A stretch of 61,617 nucleotides of DNA from Acidobacteriaceae bacterium (GTDB lineage Bacteria; Acidobacteriota; Terriglobia; Terriglobales; Acidobacteriaceae). The stretch is from contig PMWW01000169.1 of assembly GCA_003165795.1 (NCBI GenBank), forward strand, positions 1 to 61,617. Direction: 5' to 3'. The translations under genes were made by a program, and so were the position numbers. Positions 9,317 to 19,827 of this stretch are shown piece after piece. Numbering within the stretch: position 1 is the stretch's first letter; each line of letters begins with the position of its first letter. The notes beneath the pieces are model-generated. The model saw only the letters and a program-made list of their open reading frames with translations, made no database searches and was not told where the DNA came from.

Positions 9317-9694
9317 ATGGCAACGACGACTACCACACCGACTACCGTCACACCAACTATCGACAGCAAGCCCCTCAGTCTCAGCGGTACGGCAATTGCC
9401 AAGGTGAAAGAGATCATGGCGCAACAAAACCCGGTTCCGGCGGGACTGCGCGTGGGCGTGGTTGGCGGAGGATGCTCCGGGTTCTCCTACTCCATGTCGT
9501 TCGAAAACGGCGCCGGCATGATGGATAAAACCTTCGAGTTCGACGGGCTGAAAGTCTACGTCGACGCGACCTCATTGATGTACCTGAAGGGCGTCAACGT
9601 CGACTACATCGAGACCTTGGAGGGCGCCGGCTTCAAGTTCGACAACCCCAACGTCAAGAGCACTTGCGGCTGCGGATCTTCGTTCAGCGTGTAG
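9317..9694 (+). CDS. erpA: HesB/IscA/ErpA-family iron-sulfur carrier
   Basis: A 125-residue A-type carrier that receives Fe-S clusters and passes them to apoproteins in the cytoplasm. The three conserved ligand cysteines are present: Cys53 in GGGCSGF and Cys117/Cys119 in STCGCGSSF. The first about 18 residues are a Thr/Pro-rich extension not found in the core family. AGGAG is 6 nt upstream of the ATG and an extended -10 promoter precedes it. It is a monocistronic gene with a terminator-like hairpin after it, away from any isc or suf operon. IscA and ErpA cannot be separated from sequence alone; erpA is my best label. Confidence 0.85.
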   Translation: MATTTTTPTTVTPTIDSKPLSLSGTAIAKVKEIMAQQNPVPAGLRVGVVGGGCSGFSYSMSFENGAGMMDKTFEFDGLKVYVDATSLMYLKGVNVDYIETLEGAGFKFDNPNVKSTCGCGSSFSV

Positions 9695-9718
9695 GCAGAA
9701 ACAGACTTCGAGGTTACG

Positions 9719-9753
9719 GCCCCGTCAGGAAACGGCGGGGCGTTGCCTTTTTC
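9719..9753 (+). terminator. Terminator after the IscA/ErpA gene
   Basis: An 8-bp GC-rich stem (9719-9726 with 9734-9741, one G-U pair, loop of 7) followed by GTTGCCTTTTTC. It fits an intrinsic terminator for the plus-strand gene. Confidence 0.6.
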
Positions 9754-9961
9754 GGCCACTGTTCGCCTGCAGCCGAATCCGTTTCTGCCGCGGCGCCAAC
9801 TCCTCGCACTCATCTGCGCAACCATTCCGCGCGACCGGGGTTTCATACGGGGGAGCGCCCACCGCGCCGGGCGCTGTCTATACCTTGCTGCACACACGCT
9901 ATACAATGTTATTTTCCTGCTTGCCTTGGTGAAGGCTCGGCAATCCACGTCGGGAGTGCGG

Positions 9962-11218
9962 ATGAAGTTTTTGCGTGAGACAGGTTTCTTGGCGTTAGCG
10001 ACTTTCATACTATTAGCGGAGCTGGGTTGCGGAGATCAGTATCGCCCGGTCGCCAACCCCATTGTTAGCGGCGGCGGACAGCCGGCCAGCACCCACTACG
10101 CGTACGTCGTCAACTACAACGCCAACGGCGCCGGCAGCACGACCCAGATTGACGTTGCCGGCGATACCAACGTGGCCGTCAATTCCATGGGAGTGGGCTC
10201 CATCGCGGAAGCGTTCCCGCCATCTTCCGACGCTCTTTTCGTCGCCAACAGCGGTAACGACACGGTCAGCGAATATCTGCCGATCCTGGCTGGGGCCGTT
10301 ACCACGATTGCCTTGCTGCCGGGATCGCATCCCGTATTTGTAAGCTCCGCGCAGAATAGTTATATGTACGTCATCAACTCGGGCACCAATTCAGCATGTC
10401 CGAATACCGGTTCGATCAGCACCATCCCGATCGCGACCCTGAGTGTGACGAACACGGTCTGCGTTGGCGTAAATCCCACCTCCATGGTCCAAGTCCCGAC
10501 CAGCGGCATCATCTATGTGCTGAACCAGGGAGACGGCAGCATCTCGGTTTACAACCCCAACAGTGGGGGAGTGTCGGCCACCATCACCGCCGCCAACGGA
10601 CTAGGCGCTAATCCGGTTTCCCTGGCCGCGTCAACCGATGGCAACTGGGTGTTTGTCGTTACCCAAGGCAAAACCGGCAGCGCGGGCGCGCTCGACGTTA
10701 TTTCCGCAGGTTCGGGGTCGGTTGGAGCATCGGTGCCTCTCGGAGTACAGCCCACGTTCTCGACTATCGACCCGCACCTCAATCGCCTCTATGTGACCAA
10801 TACCGGAGACAACACGGTCAGCGTCTTCGACGCTACTAACGTGCGTCTCTCCAAGTCGCCGGCCATACCGACGCTGGCAACGGTGAGTGTGGGGACCGGC
10901 CCGATTGGCGTCACGGCACTGCAGGATGGGACCAATTTCTACGTAGCCAACGCCGGCTCAAACGATGTGACCGTGGTGAGTGCCAGCAGTTACACCGTGC
11001 TCAGCACCGTAGCTTTGGCCGCGGGCGCCGATCCGGTGTGGATTGCCTCCGATCCCACGGCGAGCAGGGTATACGTCGCCAATCAGGGCACTACCAACAC
11101 TACGATCATCCAGACTTCTAACAACACCATCACCCTCAGCATAGCGGCCCCTCCGCAAGTCTCGGGTTGCACCAGTTCCTGCGCGCTGCAGCAACCGGTC
11201 ATGATTATTACGCAATAA
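9962..11218 (+). CDS. YncE-like beta-propeller lipoprotein
   Basis: A 418-residue exported protein. The start at 9962 begins a lipoprotein signal (MKFLRETGF ... LAELGCGDQ, Cys near residue 22); the open frame reaches back to 9743, but that part lacks signal features. The body is a seven-bladed-type beta propeller: repeated blade strands such as LFVANSGNDTVSEY, IYVLNQGDGSISVY, LYVTNTGDNTVSVF, FYVANAGSNDVTVV and VYVANQGTTNT. YncE-type propellers are surface or periplasmic and their ligands are mostly unknown. Possible disulfides near the C-terminus (VSGCTSSCAL). It is convergent with uvrB. Confidence 0.85.
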   Translation: MKFLRETGFLALATFILLAELGCGDQYRPVANPIVSGGGQPASTHYAYVVNYNANGAGSTTQIDVAGDTNVAVNSMGVGSIAEAFPPSSDALFVANSGNDTVSEYLPILAGAVTTIALLPGSHPVFVSSAQNSYMYVINSGTNSACPNTGSISTIPIATLSVTNTVCVGVNPTSMVQVPTSGIIYVLNQGDGSISVYNPNSGGVSATITAANGLGANPVSLAASTDGNWVFVVTQGKTGSAGALDVISAGSGSVGASVPLGVQPTFSTIDPHLNRLYVTNTGDNTVSVFDATNVRLSKSPAIPTLATVSVGTGPIGVTALQDGTNFYVANAGSNDVTVVSASSYTVLSTVALAAGADPVWIASDPTASRVYVANQGTTNTTIIQTSNNTITLSIAAPPQVSGCTSSCALQQPVMIITQ

Positions 11219-11267
11219 TCAATTCGTAATCTCTGTCCCGCGGACTCATATAATCCTGCGAGTGCGG

Positions 11268-11290
11268 GTAGAGCGGCGCTTCAGCGCCGC
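11268..11290. repeat. Single GTAGAGC-type REP palindrome
   Basis: GTAGAGC leads into the perfect hairpin GCGGCGCT-TC-AGCGCCGC (11273-11290). The same motif forms the ends of the larger elements at 32750-32882 and 59855-59985. It lies between convergent genes (YncE-like and uvrB), so it may also act as a terminator, although no T-run follows. Confidence 0.7.
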
Positions 11291-11333
11291 GTCCGCCGAT
11301 GAGAAATGAATCGCTGGAGCCAATAGCTACGAC

Positions 11334-13322
<1,989 letters not shown>

Positions 13323-13329
13323 GGCAGTT

Positions 13330-13497
13330 TTACTCAATTCGAAGGCTGCGAAATCGGTCCTGCGCCTCACGGAAACGAATTTCGTCGAGTGGGTATCTCT
13401 TCATTATACGACCATCTCCATGGGGACTCAGCTGCGCAGCAAGGCCAATAGCGAACCCAAGCAGCAGGCTGGTGAGCAAAAAGCACTTCTTGACCAT
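13330..13497 (-). CDS. Possible 55-aa exported small protein before uvrB
   Basis: Begins [15 protein letters not shown], a convincing signal-peptide start with cleavage likely near GLAAQ, followed by about 35 charged residues. It ends 7 nt before uvrB. A TATAAT (minus strand, 13505-13510) lies only 7 nt before the ATG, so the message would be nearly leaderless. No family is recognised. The uvrB -10 candidate lies within it, so it may be a chance frame. Confidence 0.4.
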   Translation of the reverse strand: MVKKCFLLTSLLLGFAIGLAAQLSPHGDGRIMKRYPLDEIRFREAQDRFRSLRIE

Positions 13498-13616
13498 GCG
13501 AGAAATTATATGTAACCGGCTGGGACCGCGCACCCGGCAGAGTTGCATCTGGCCACTCCGTTTCGCGGCTTTGTCAAACGCGATTGCTGATTTATCCTGT
13601 CAGGTCTGGCTACATA

Positions 13617-13648
13617 CGACGTGTAATTACTGCGACGTGTAATTACTG
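13617..13648 (+). repeat. Two perfect tandem copies of a 16-bp unit
   Basis: CGACGTGTAATTACTG occurs twice in direct tandem, 40 nt before the start of the saccharopine dehydrogenase-like gene. It could be a duplicated regulator site or a slippage product. Confidence 0.7.
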
Positions 13649-13688
13649 CGTTCGTCTCTTCGACGAATTCACATTTTGGAAGGTCATC

Positions 13689-14882
13689 TTGAGAATTCTG
13701 GTGATTGGAGCAGGCATGATGGGTTGTGCCGCGGCATTCGACATGGCCCGAACCGAACGAGTTGAGGCAGTCACGCTGGCTGATAGCGACGAGCAACGGT
13801 TGAGCGAAGCCGTCGAGCGAATCAGGCGGCTCGCCGGCACGGACAAAGTCACTGCGGTCAAGCTGGACGCGGCTGACACCCAGGCAGCGCGCAAGATCAT
13901 GTGCGGTCATGACGGCGTGCTTTCGGCAGTACCGTATTTCTTCAATCTGGGATTAGCCAAAGCTGCGATTGCCGCCGGATGCCACTTTGCCGACCTGGGG
14001 GGCAACAATACGGTGGTGACGCAGGAGTTTGCGCTAGAGCACGAAGCCGAGGACGCGGGCCTGGCGATTGCGCCGGATTGCGGCCTGTCGCCGGGCATGG
14101 CGTCGATCCTGGGCGGCGAGTTGCTGCGGCGCATCGGCGGTAAGGCCGATGCGCTGAAAATCTTTGTCGGCGGCCTTCCCCAAACCCCTCGTCCTCCTTT
14201 TAATTATCAGCTGGTTTTTTCGGTGGAAGGACTGATCAACGAGTACAGCGAACCGGCCAAAATCCTGCGGGATGGCAAAATGATCACCATCGAACCACTG
14301 ACCGAGGTGGAGGCATTCGCGATGGAAGGCTTTCCTCAGTTGGAGGCATTCCATACATCCGGTGGCACCTCGACGCTGCCGGAAAGTTTCCAGGGGCACG
14401 TGGGGGAGTGCTTCGAAAAGACGCTACGCTATCCGGGACACGTCCGCATGTTGCGCGCACTGTACGATCTTGGACTGTTTTCCAGCAGGAAGCGCTTGGT
14501 GAGCGGGACCGAGATCGCGCCTCGGCAAATTATTTCGCGGTTGTTCGAAGAAAAGTTTGCGAGTGACGAGCCCGAGGTGACGCTGCTTCGCGTCGAGGCC
14601 CATCACGATGATGTGGTTGCATCGTTCAGCATGATTGACTACACCGACCCAGTGACGGGTCTGACCTCGATGATGCGGACCACGGCCTGGCCGGCTTCGA
14701 TTGTTCTGCAGATGTTGATTAGTGGCGAAATCACGAAACGCGGCGGGGTCCACCAGGAGACCGACGTGCCGGCCCAGCTCTTCCTCAATGAAATGGGACG
14801 GCGCGAGGTGGTCATCCATTATAGGATCGAGTCCGCGGAGGAGTTCCTCCAGACATTGGCCGCTACGGCAGAGGAGAACTAA
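13689..14882 (+). CDS. Saccharopine dehydrogenase / lysine 6-dehydrogenase-like protein
   Basis: A 397-residue NAD(P)-dependent oxidoreductase of the saccharopine dehydrogenase superfamily. The N-terminal Rossmann motif is VIGAGMMG; a GGNN turn and the segment DCGLSPGMASILGGEL resemble L-lysine 6-dehydrogenases and related family members. The substrate is not certain: lysine, saccharopine or another amino acid. The TTG at 13689 is chosen because GGAAGG lies just upstream and the Rossmann strand starts immediately; the frame runs back to 13584 through the 16-bp tandem repeat, which argues against the longer version. The DoxX gene starts directly after the stop codon, so the two form an operon. 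Confidence 0.8.
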   Translation: MRILVIGAGMMGCAAAFDMARTERVEAVTLADSDEQRLSEAVERIRRLAGTDKVTAVKLDAADTQAARKIMCGHDGVLSAVPYFFNLGLAKAAIAAGCHFADLGGNNTVVTQEFALEHEAEDAGLAIAPDCGLSPGMASILGGELLRRIGGKADALKIFVGGLPQTPRPPFNYQLVFSVEGLINEYSEPAKILRDGKMITIEPLTEVEAFAMEGFPQLEAFHTSGGTSTLPESFQGHVGECFEKTLRYPGHVRMLRALYDLGLFSSRKRLVSGTEIAPRQIISRLFEEKFASDEPEVTLLRVEAHHDDVVASFSMIDYTDPVTGLTSMMRTTAWPASIVLQMLISGEITKRGGVHQETDVPAQLFLNEMGRREVVIHYRIESAEEFLQTLAATAEEN

Positions 14883-15290
14883 TTGAACTTTCTAGACCGG
14901 CTGCAGCCGCTGGGGCTGCTGGCTTTGCGAGTGGTATTGGGAGCCATCATGATTGCGCACGGCTTCCCCAAGGCGTTCGGCGGAATGCACACTCATGTCG
15001 AGCTGGTGCGAAGCCTCGGCATGCCGGGATGGCTGGCTTATCTTTCCATCGCCGCCGAACTGGGAGGGGGCATTCTGTTGGTGGCCGGATTTCTGACGCG
15101 GCTCATGGCATTTTTCGTTCTGATCGACATGCTGGTCGCGATCTTCGGCGAGCACTTCAAGAACGGCTTCCTGGGTCAGGGGAACTATCAGTTTCCGCTG
15201 GCGCTGGCGGCGATGGCATTTGCGCTGATCTTCTTCGGCGGCGGACCAATCGCGATTGATTGGCTGTGGGGGAGCAAGGGGCGGAGGTAA
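14883..15290 (+). CDS. DoxX family membrane protein
   Basis: A 135-residue inner-membrane protein with four predicted helices, of the DoxX family (PF07681). Typical features are the N-terminal RVVLGAIMIAHGFPKAFGG segment and the later LIDMLVAIFGEHFKNGF. DoxX proteins are linked to quinone-related or redox-stress functions, but the exact role is unclear. The start is a TTG immediately after the TAA of the previous gene; GAGGAG lies just upstream, inside the end of that gene. The two genes are therefore tightly coupled. Confidence 0.85.
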   Translation: MNFLDRLQPLGLLALRVVLGAIMIAHGFPKAFGGMHTHVELVRSLGMPGWLAYLSIAAELGGGILLVAGFLTRLMAFFVLIDMLVAIFGEHFKNGFLGQGNYQFPLALAAMAFALIFFGGGPIAIDWLWGSKGRR

Positions 15291-15342
15291 AGATAGGTCG
15301 GTTGCCACTCTTTAGGTCCGAGACGCTTACTCCCGCTGCGGG

Positions 15343-15375
15343 AAATTCTGTCGTCCCTACCGGAGTCTGTGTCAT
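15343..15375 (-). repeat. GTAGGGACGACA-type intergenic repeat
   Basis: On the minus strand it reads CTCCGGTAGGGACGACAGA. Related copies lie at 51904-51990 and 61499-61590. It sits between convergent genes. Confidence 0.55.
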
Positions 15376-15389
15376 AGCCGTGTCGGCAA

Positions 15390-15480
15390 GCCGCAGATCC
15401 TTCGAGTGCGCGCCTTTCCGACCCGCGAACAACATCGGGTCGGAAAGGCCGGCGGGCGCTCCGCTCAGAATGACAATAGA
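15390..15480. repeat. GCAGATC...ATGACA-type repeat split by a hairpin
   Basis: The family motif (minus strand TGTCATTCTGAGCGGAGCG ... GGATCTGCGG) is interrupted here by a 13-bp perfect inverted repeat, GCCTTTCCGACCC (15412-15424) and its complement (15437-15449), with a 12-nt loop. Other family copies are at 23918-23970, 26389-26425 and 46448-46487. Confidence 0.65.
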
Positions 15481-15548
15481 ACAAGGTTTCTCCGACGGTA
15501 ATTTCACCATCTTGTTGGAGCTGAAAGCTTCTTGGCTCTGAAAGCGTC

Positions 15549-17744
15549 TCAATAGTTCGACAGCTGCAGCATCCCCTGATACAGATCTTCTGCCTGCGGC
15601 AGGATCTCATCCTCGAGGATCGGCTGATAGGCGACGAAGGTGTCCTTGGCGGCGACGCGCTTGACCGGCGCATCCAGTTGGTCGAACAGCTCGTCGGCGA
15701 TGCGGGCGGCGATCTCAGCGCCGTAGCCCCAGCTCAACATGTCCTCATGCGCGACCAGCACCCGACTGGTCTTGGTCACGGAGGTTGCGATCGCTTCCCA
15801 GTCATAAGGGTTGAGCGTTCGGAGATCGATCAGTTCCACGCTCACACTGTTTTCGCGCTCCAGACGCTGCGCCGCTTGCAGGGCGCGGGGAACGGTGGCT
15901 CCGTAGGTCACGACCGTAAGATCATGACCCGGCCGCACGATCTTGGCTCTGCCGAACGGCACCATGTAATCCGGGCCGGGATAAGGCGCGCGGCCGAAAG
16001 TTTCGCGATAGAGCCGCTTGTGTTCCAGGAACAGCACCGGATCGTCGCAACGAATGGCGGTGCGCAGCAAGCCGTTGGCGTCTAGCGCGTTCGACGGAAA
16101 GACCACCATCATGCCCGGGGTGTGGGTGAAGATGCTCTCGCCGCATTGTGAATGGTAAATCGATCCGCCGGTGAGATACCCGCCGATGGCGACGCGGACT
16201 ACGGCCGGCGATGAGAAGGAGTTGTTGGAGCGCCAGCGCATCAGCGGCAGCTCGTTGCGAAGCTGCTGCATGGCAGGCCAGATGTAGTCGAAGAACTGAA
16301 TTTCGACAACCGGCTTGAGCCCGCGCGTGGCCATGCCAACGGCGCGGCCTACAATGTTGGCCTCAGCCAGCGGCGAGTTGAAAACCCGGTCGGAACCAAA
16401 TTCTACCTGCAGGCCGGCGGTCAACTTGAAGACGCCGCCTTTACCCTTGACCTGCTTGTCCTTGAGATATTCCTCGCGGCTGCAATCGGCAACGTCCTCG
16501 CCAAATATTAGAATGCGGGGATCGCGCTTCATCTCGTCCTTGAGACAGACGTTGATGAGATCGGCCATTGTCTTCTCGGGACTCGACGCGCCCTTATCTG
16601 ACGGCGTGGGATGCACAGCCTCCGTCTGGAATGCCGACGATGTGGGATCGAGATCAGGCGAGTACACGAACAGTTTGTACGAGTCAGGTTCGGGCAAGGC
16701 AGCCGCAACCGCGCGGTCGCTGGCGTCCTGGACCTCGGTTTCGACATCCTTCTCGAGCTCGTCGATGCCCTTCTCGTCGAGGATGCCTTCGCGCACCAGG
16801 AACAATTGGAAGCGGGTGATGGGATCGCGCTCGACCTCCTTCTGCCGCTCGGATTCGGGCCGATAGAGCTTCTCGTCGTCGGAGAGCGAGTGCGAATAGG
16901 GCCGGATTACATGACCATGCACGAATGCCGGACCGTTGCCGGCGCGAATGTAGTCGACAGCGGTCTTGAGCGCGCCATAGCTGACCAGGGGATCAGTGCC
17001 GTCGAATTCGGCAAAGTGGAAATTCGGAAAACCGCTGACCAGCTTGCTGATGTTTCCGCCAGCCGTGCCGACTTCGACGGGAACGGAGATGGCGTACTCG
17101 TTGTCTTCGACCACGAACAGCACAGGGAGCTTCAGGTTGGCAGCGGAGTTGAGCGCCTCCCAGAACTCGCCTTCACTAGTGGTGCCGTCGCCGCAGGAAA
17201 CGAACACGACTTCGTCGCCGTGAAAGATCACGTCCTTGAATTGGCGGTAGTCGCCGGTCGCCTTCTCCGCCGCTTCCGGATGCCGGGCGAAGTAGCGGCC
17301 AGCTTCGGCGCAGCCCACGGCCTGCAGGAACTGCGTTCCCGTAGGCGACGACTGGGTCACGATGTTCAGCCGCTTATGTCCCCAATGGGAAGGCATCTGG
17401 CGGCCGCCGGAGTTGGGATCGTCGGCGGCGCCCACCGCTTCCAACAGTTGCTCGTAGGGCGTCATGCCGACGGTGAGGCAGAGCGCGCGGTCGCGATAAT
17501 ACGGATAGAACCAGTCGTAGCCCGGCCGCAGCACCAGTCCGGCAGCCACCAGCAGCGCCTCATGGCCGGCGCCGGAAATCTGGAAGAAAATTTTCTGCTG
17601 CCGCTTGAGCAGGATCTCGCGGTCGTCGAGCTTGCGCGACAGATACATCCACCGGTAGATGTCGATCAGTTGCCGGCGAGTGAGCCCTTGGTATCTTTCA
17701 GTTTCCGCGACCGCAGTGTTGGGCTGTGCTTCGGTGGTTGCCAT
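15549..17744 (-). CDS. Fused E1 alpha/beta subunit of a 2-oxo acid dehydrogenase
   Basis: A 731-residue fusion of the alpha and beta chains of heterotetrameric E1, probably of the branched-chain 2-oxo acid type. The N-terminal half (about 1-370) carries the ThDP motif [15 protein letters not shown] and the [12 protein letters not shown] region. The C-terminal half (from about residue 395, [13 protein letters not shown]) is transketolase-like with [20 protein letters not shown] and the transketolase C domain. It decarboxylates branched-chain 2-oxo acids (or pyruvate) and passes the acyl group to E2. Fused E1 chains of this type occur in Acidobacteriota and Bacteroidota. GAGGTAACGG precedes the ATG. 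No E2 or E3 gene is adjacent; substrate choice is inferred. Confidence 0.9.
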   Translation of the reverse strand: MATTEAQPNTAVAETERYQGLTRRQLIDIYRWMYLSRKLDDREILLKRQQKIFFQISGAGHEALLVAAGLVLRPGYDWFYPYYRDRALCLTVGMTPYEQLLEAVGAADDPNSGGRQMPSHWGHKRLNIVTQSSPTGTQFLQAVGCAEAGRYFARHPEAAEKATGDYRQFKDVIFHGDEVVFVSCGDGTTSEGEFWEALNSAANLKLPVLFVVEDNEYAISVPVEVGTAGGNISKLVSGFPNFHFAEFDGTDPLVSYGALKTAVDYIRAGNGPAFVHGHVIRPYSHSLSDDEKLYRPESERQKEVERDPITRFQLFLVREGILDEKGIDELEKDVETEVQDASDRAVAAALPEPDSYKLFVYSPDLDPTSSAFQTEAVHPTPSDKGASSPEKTMADLINVCLKDEMKRDPRILIFGEDVADCSREEYLKDKQVKGKGGVFKLTAGLQVEFGSDRVFNSPLAEANIVGRAVGMATRGLKPVVEIQFFDYIWPAMQQLRNELPLMRWRSNNSFSSPAVVRVAIGGYLTGGSIYHSQCGESIFTHTPGMMVVFPSNALDANGLLRTAIRCDDPVLFLEHKRLYRETFGRAPYPGPDYMVPFGRAKIVRPGHDLTVVTYGATVPRALQAAQRLERENSVSVELIDLRTLNPYDWEAIATSVTKTSRVLVAHEDMLSWGYGAEIAARIADELFDQLDAPVKRVAAKDTFVAYQPILEDEILPQAEDLYQGMLQLSNY

Positions 17745-17905
17745 CCGTTACCTCAGGGGTGAAATACGGAGCCAGAGTGTGGCTCAAGACTTATCTCTAT
17801 TGTAAATGTTGAACAGCTGTTCCCTGCCCTGTCAGACATGATTTCGCGCCTCTTCGCTATCCGGCTGCACTGGCTTCCCAAGTCGAATGGCTATACTGGA
17901 AAGAG

Positions 17906-18604
17906 ATGATACGCACTTCCCGAGCCATTCCGCTAAAGAAAATCCAGTTGGTGATATTTGATCTGGATGGGACGCTGATCGATTCAGAACGCGACCTGGC
18001 CGCCTCGGTGAACGCCATGTTGCTGAACTACGGCCGCAAGGAGCTGCCCCTGGAGGTGATCGGGACCTACATTGGCGATGGCGCACCTATGCTCATCCGG
18101 CGCGCGCTGGGCGATCCCGCGGATGGTGAGTTTATGCAGGAGGCGCTCAACTACTTCCTGGGTCACTATCGCGAACACAAACTCGACAACACGCGGGCCT
18201 ACGACGGAATCAAGGAAGCGCTGCAGCAGATTGCAGGAGCGGACGGTGCGGGGCGCAGGCTCGCAGTGCTGACCAACAAGCCAGTAAGGGTTTCGCGCGA
18301 CATCGTTTCCGGCCTAGGATTGGCTGACTACTTTTTCCAGGTCTATGGCGGCAACAGTTTCGAAACTAAGAAACCCGATCCGTTGGGAGCTAACGCGCTG
18401 ATGCGCGAAGCCGGTGCTGGGCCGGGGGAAACGGTGATGGTGGGAGATTCGCAGGTCGATATCCTGACGGCGCGGAATGCCGGACTGTGGAGCGTCGGCG
18501 TGACTTATGGATTCGCGCCCCAGACGCTGGAGCAGGTAGTTCCCGACGTGCTGGTGGATACGCCGGCGGAGTTGGGGCAAGTGCTGGCCACAGATGGCGC
18601 GTAG
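17906..18604 (+). CDS. gph: HAD-family phosphoglycolate phosphatase-like enzyme
   Basis: A 232-residue haloacid-dehalogenase phosphatase. Motif I is DLDGTLID with the nucleophile Asp19 and acid/base Asp21; motif II is LTNKPV; the motif III Lys lies in FETKKPDP; motif IV is VGDSQVDILTARNAG. The helical cap between motifs I and II (about residues 28-95) fits the Gph subgroup, which removes phosphate from 2-phosphoglycolate made during DNA repair or oxygenase side reactions. Substrate range within this group is broad, so the symbol is tentative. GGAAAGAG precedes the ATG. The next gene starts 29 nt after the stop on the same strand and may be co-transcribed. Confidence 0.8.
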   Translation: MIRTSRAIPLKKIQLVIFDLDGTLIDSERDLAASVNAMLLNYGRKELPLEVIGTYIGDGAPMLIRRALGDPADGEFMQEALNYFLGHYREHKLDNTRAYDGIKEALQQIAGADGAGRRLAVLTNKPVRVSRDIVSGLGLADYFFQVYGGNSFETKKPDPLGANALMREAGAGPGETVMVGDSQVDILTARNAGLWSVGVTYGFAPQTLEQVVPDVLVDTPAELGQVLATDGA

Positions 18605-18633
18605 GGGATTGCCCAGACTGCTATGCTTGAACC

Positions 18634-19608
18634 ATGCCGCAAGACCGCAGCGCACATTCGCCCTTCCGTGACGGCTTCGCCGCAGTGTGGCACGAGAAGG
18701 TGCTGCTGCCGGCGGAATTGTCGTGGCGATGGTGCTTCGGATTTTCAGCACTGGGCTTGGGCATCGCATCGATTGCACTTTTTTTTGACAGTCTCAAACT
18801 TACGCGCGCCGATGAGTTCCTGGTCCACACCTGGCAGCCACAACCTCTAGACAGTGCGCTGCGCCACATCTTGCGCGGAAGTCTTAGCCGGTTCCTGGTG
18901 GAGCAGGCGGTACTCATTCTTGGAGTCATGCTGCTCTGGTCCTTGGCTGCGACCGCGGGACGCGCCGCGACGCTTCGCCGCTTGGTCGCGATGTTCAGCA
19001 TGGACGAAGAAACGCAGCCCATGGATTGGAACTTCGCTTCCATCTTCGTCTTGCAACTGCTGCGCGTCATGTGGTCGCTGATCGCGCTGGCGGTGGCCCT
19101 GGGTTGCTTGCTGTACGGTTTGGTTATGGTGCGTAACGATCATGCCCTGCGCGCGGCGCTTGCGCTATCGTTTGGCATTGGATTGGCGAGTTTCTTTGGC
19201 ATCGTGCTGAACTGGTATTTCGGCGTTGCTCCGCTGTTTTGCGTTCGCAATGGCGCCGGCGCGATGGAGGCTCTGGATCAGGCAGCCGGGTTCTCCGCTC
19301 GTCATGCGGGCAGATTGTCGCGGTTGGGGCTGGGATTTCTTACGCTGCGAGTGGTGTGGGCAGCAACCATGTGCTTTATGTTCCTCGCGCCATTGAACCT
19401 GGTGGCCAGCATAGGACCGCGCTGGGCTCTTTGTCTGATGGGAATTGTGGCGCTGATTTATTTCGCAGGTGCCGATGTCTTGTGCTTAGCGCGACTGGCA
19501 GGGTACGCGTCGCTCGCCGTGGAGGACGATGCACGACCAATCGCAGAGGCAGTGCCGCCGGAGATTATTCAACCGACAGATTTTGTGCCGCTGGTGGGAT
19601 TGGCGTAG
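18634..19608 (+). CDS. Polytopic membrane protein of unknown function
   Basis: A 324-residue protein with about six predicted transmembrane helices, for example FGFSALGLGIASIALFF, LVEQAVLILGVMLLW, SLIALAVALGCLLYGLVMV and FGIGLASFFGIVLNWYFGV. The C-terminal 30 residues are soluble and acidic. I do not recognise a family with confidence; the layout resembles generic acidobacterial integral membrane proteins. It follows gph by 29 nt and likely shares its transcript. Confidence 0.75.
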   Translation: MPQDRSAHSPFRDGFAAVWHEKVLLPAELSWRWCFGFSALGLGIASIALFFDSLKLTRADEFLVHTWQPQPLDSALRHILRGSLSRFLVEQAVLILGVMLLWSLAATAGRAATLRRLVAMFSMDEETQPMDWNFASIFVLQLLRVMWSLIALAVALGCLLYGLVMVRNDHALRAALALSFGIGLASFFGIVLNWYFGVAPLFCVRNGAGAMEALDQAAGFSARHAGRLSRLGLGFLTLRVVWAATMCFMFLAPLNLVASIGPRWALCLMGIVALIYFAGADVLCLARLAGYASLAVEDDARPIAEAVPPEIIQPTDFVPLVGLA

Positions 19609-19699
19609 GGGACCATGGACAAAGCGAAACGAACCACGCGATCGTGATTTGCGGGGAAAACAGGTCTCTCGGACTGCTGAAAACCCGGAAAAGCAGATT

Positions 19700-19780
19700 C
19701 CTCACCGGCTGAAGCCGGTTCGTGATGACAAGAACAAAGGACTTGCTACGGCGTAGCTAAAGCTACGCCCCTTCAAAACT
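19700..19780. repeat. Intergenic repeat with GGCGTAGCT palindrome
   Basis: Contains CCGGCTGAAGCCGG, GTGATGACAA and then the 9-bp hairpin GGCGTAGCT-AA-AGCTACGCC (19750-19769) followed by CCTTCAAAA. The downstream part matches 25090-25145 almost word for word outside the hairpin bases. It lies between convergent genes. Confidence 0.75.
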
Positions 19781-19827
19781 CTCCGAATCCGACCTTTTCC
19801 GCAGCCTGTTTAATCGTCGTCAGATTT

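Noticed and set aside
16611-17762. A 383-codon plus-strand frame
   Set aside because: Antisense shadow of the fused E1 alpha/beta gene.
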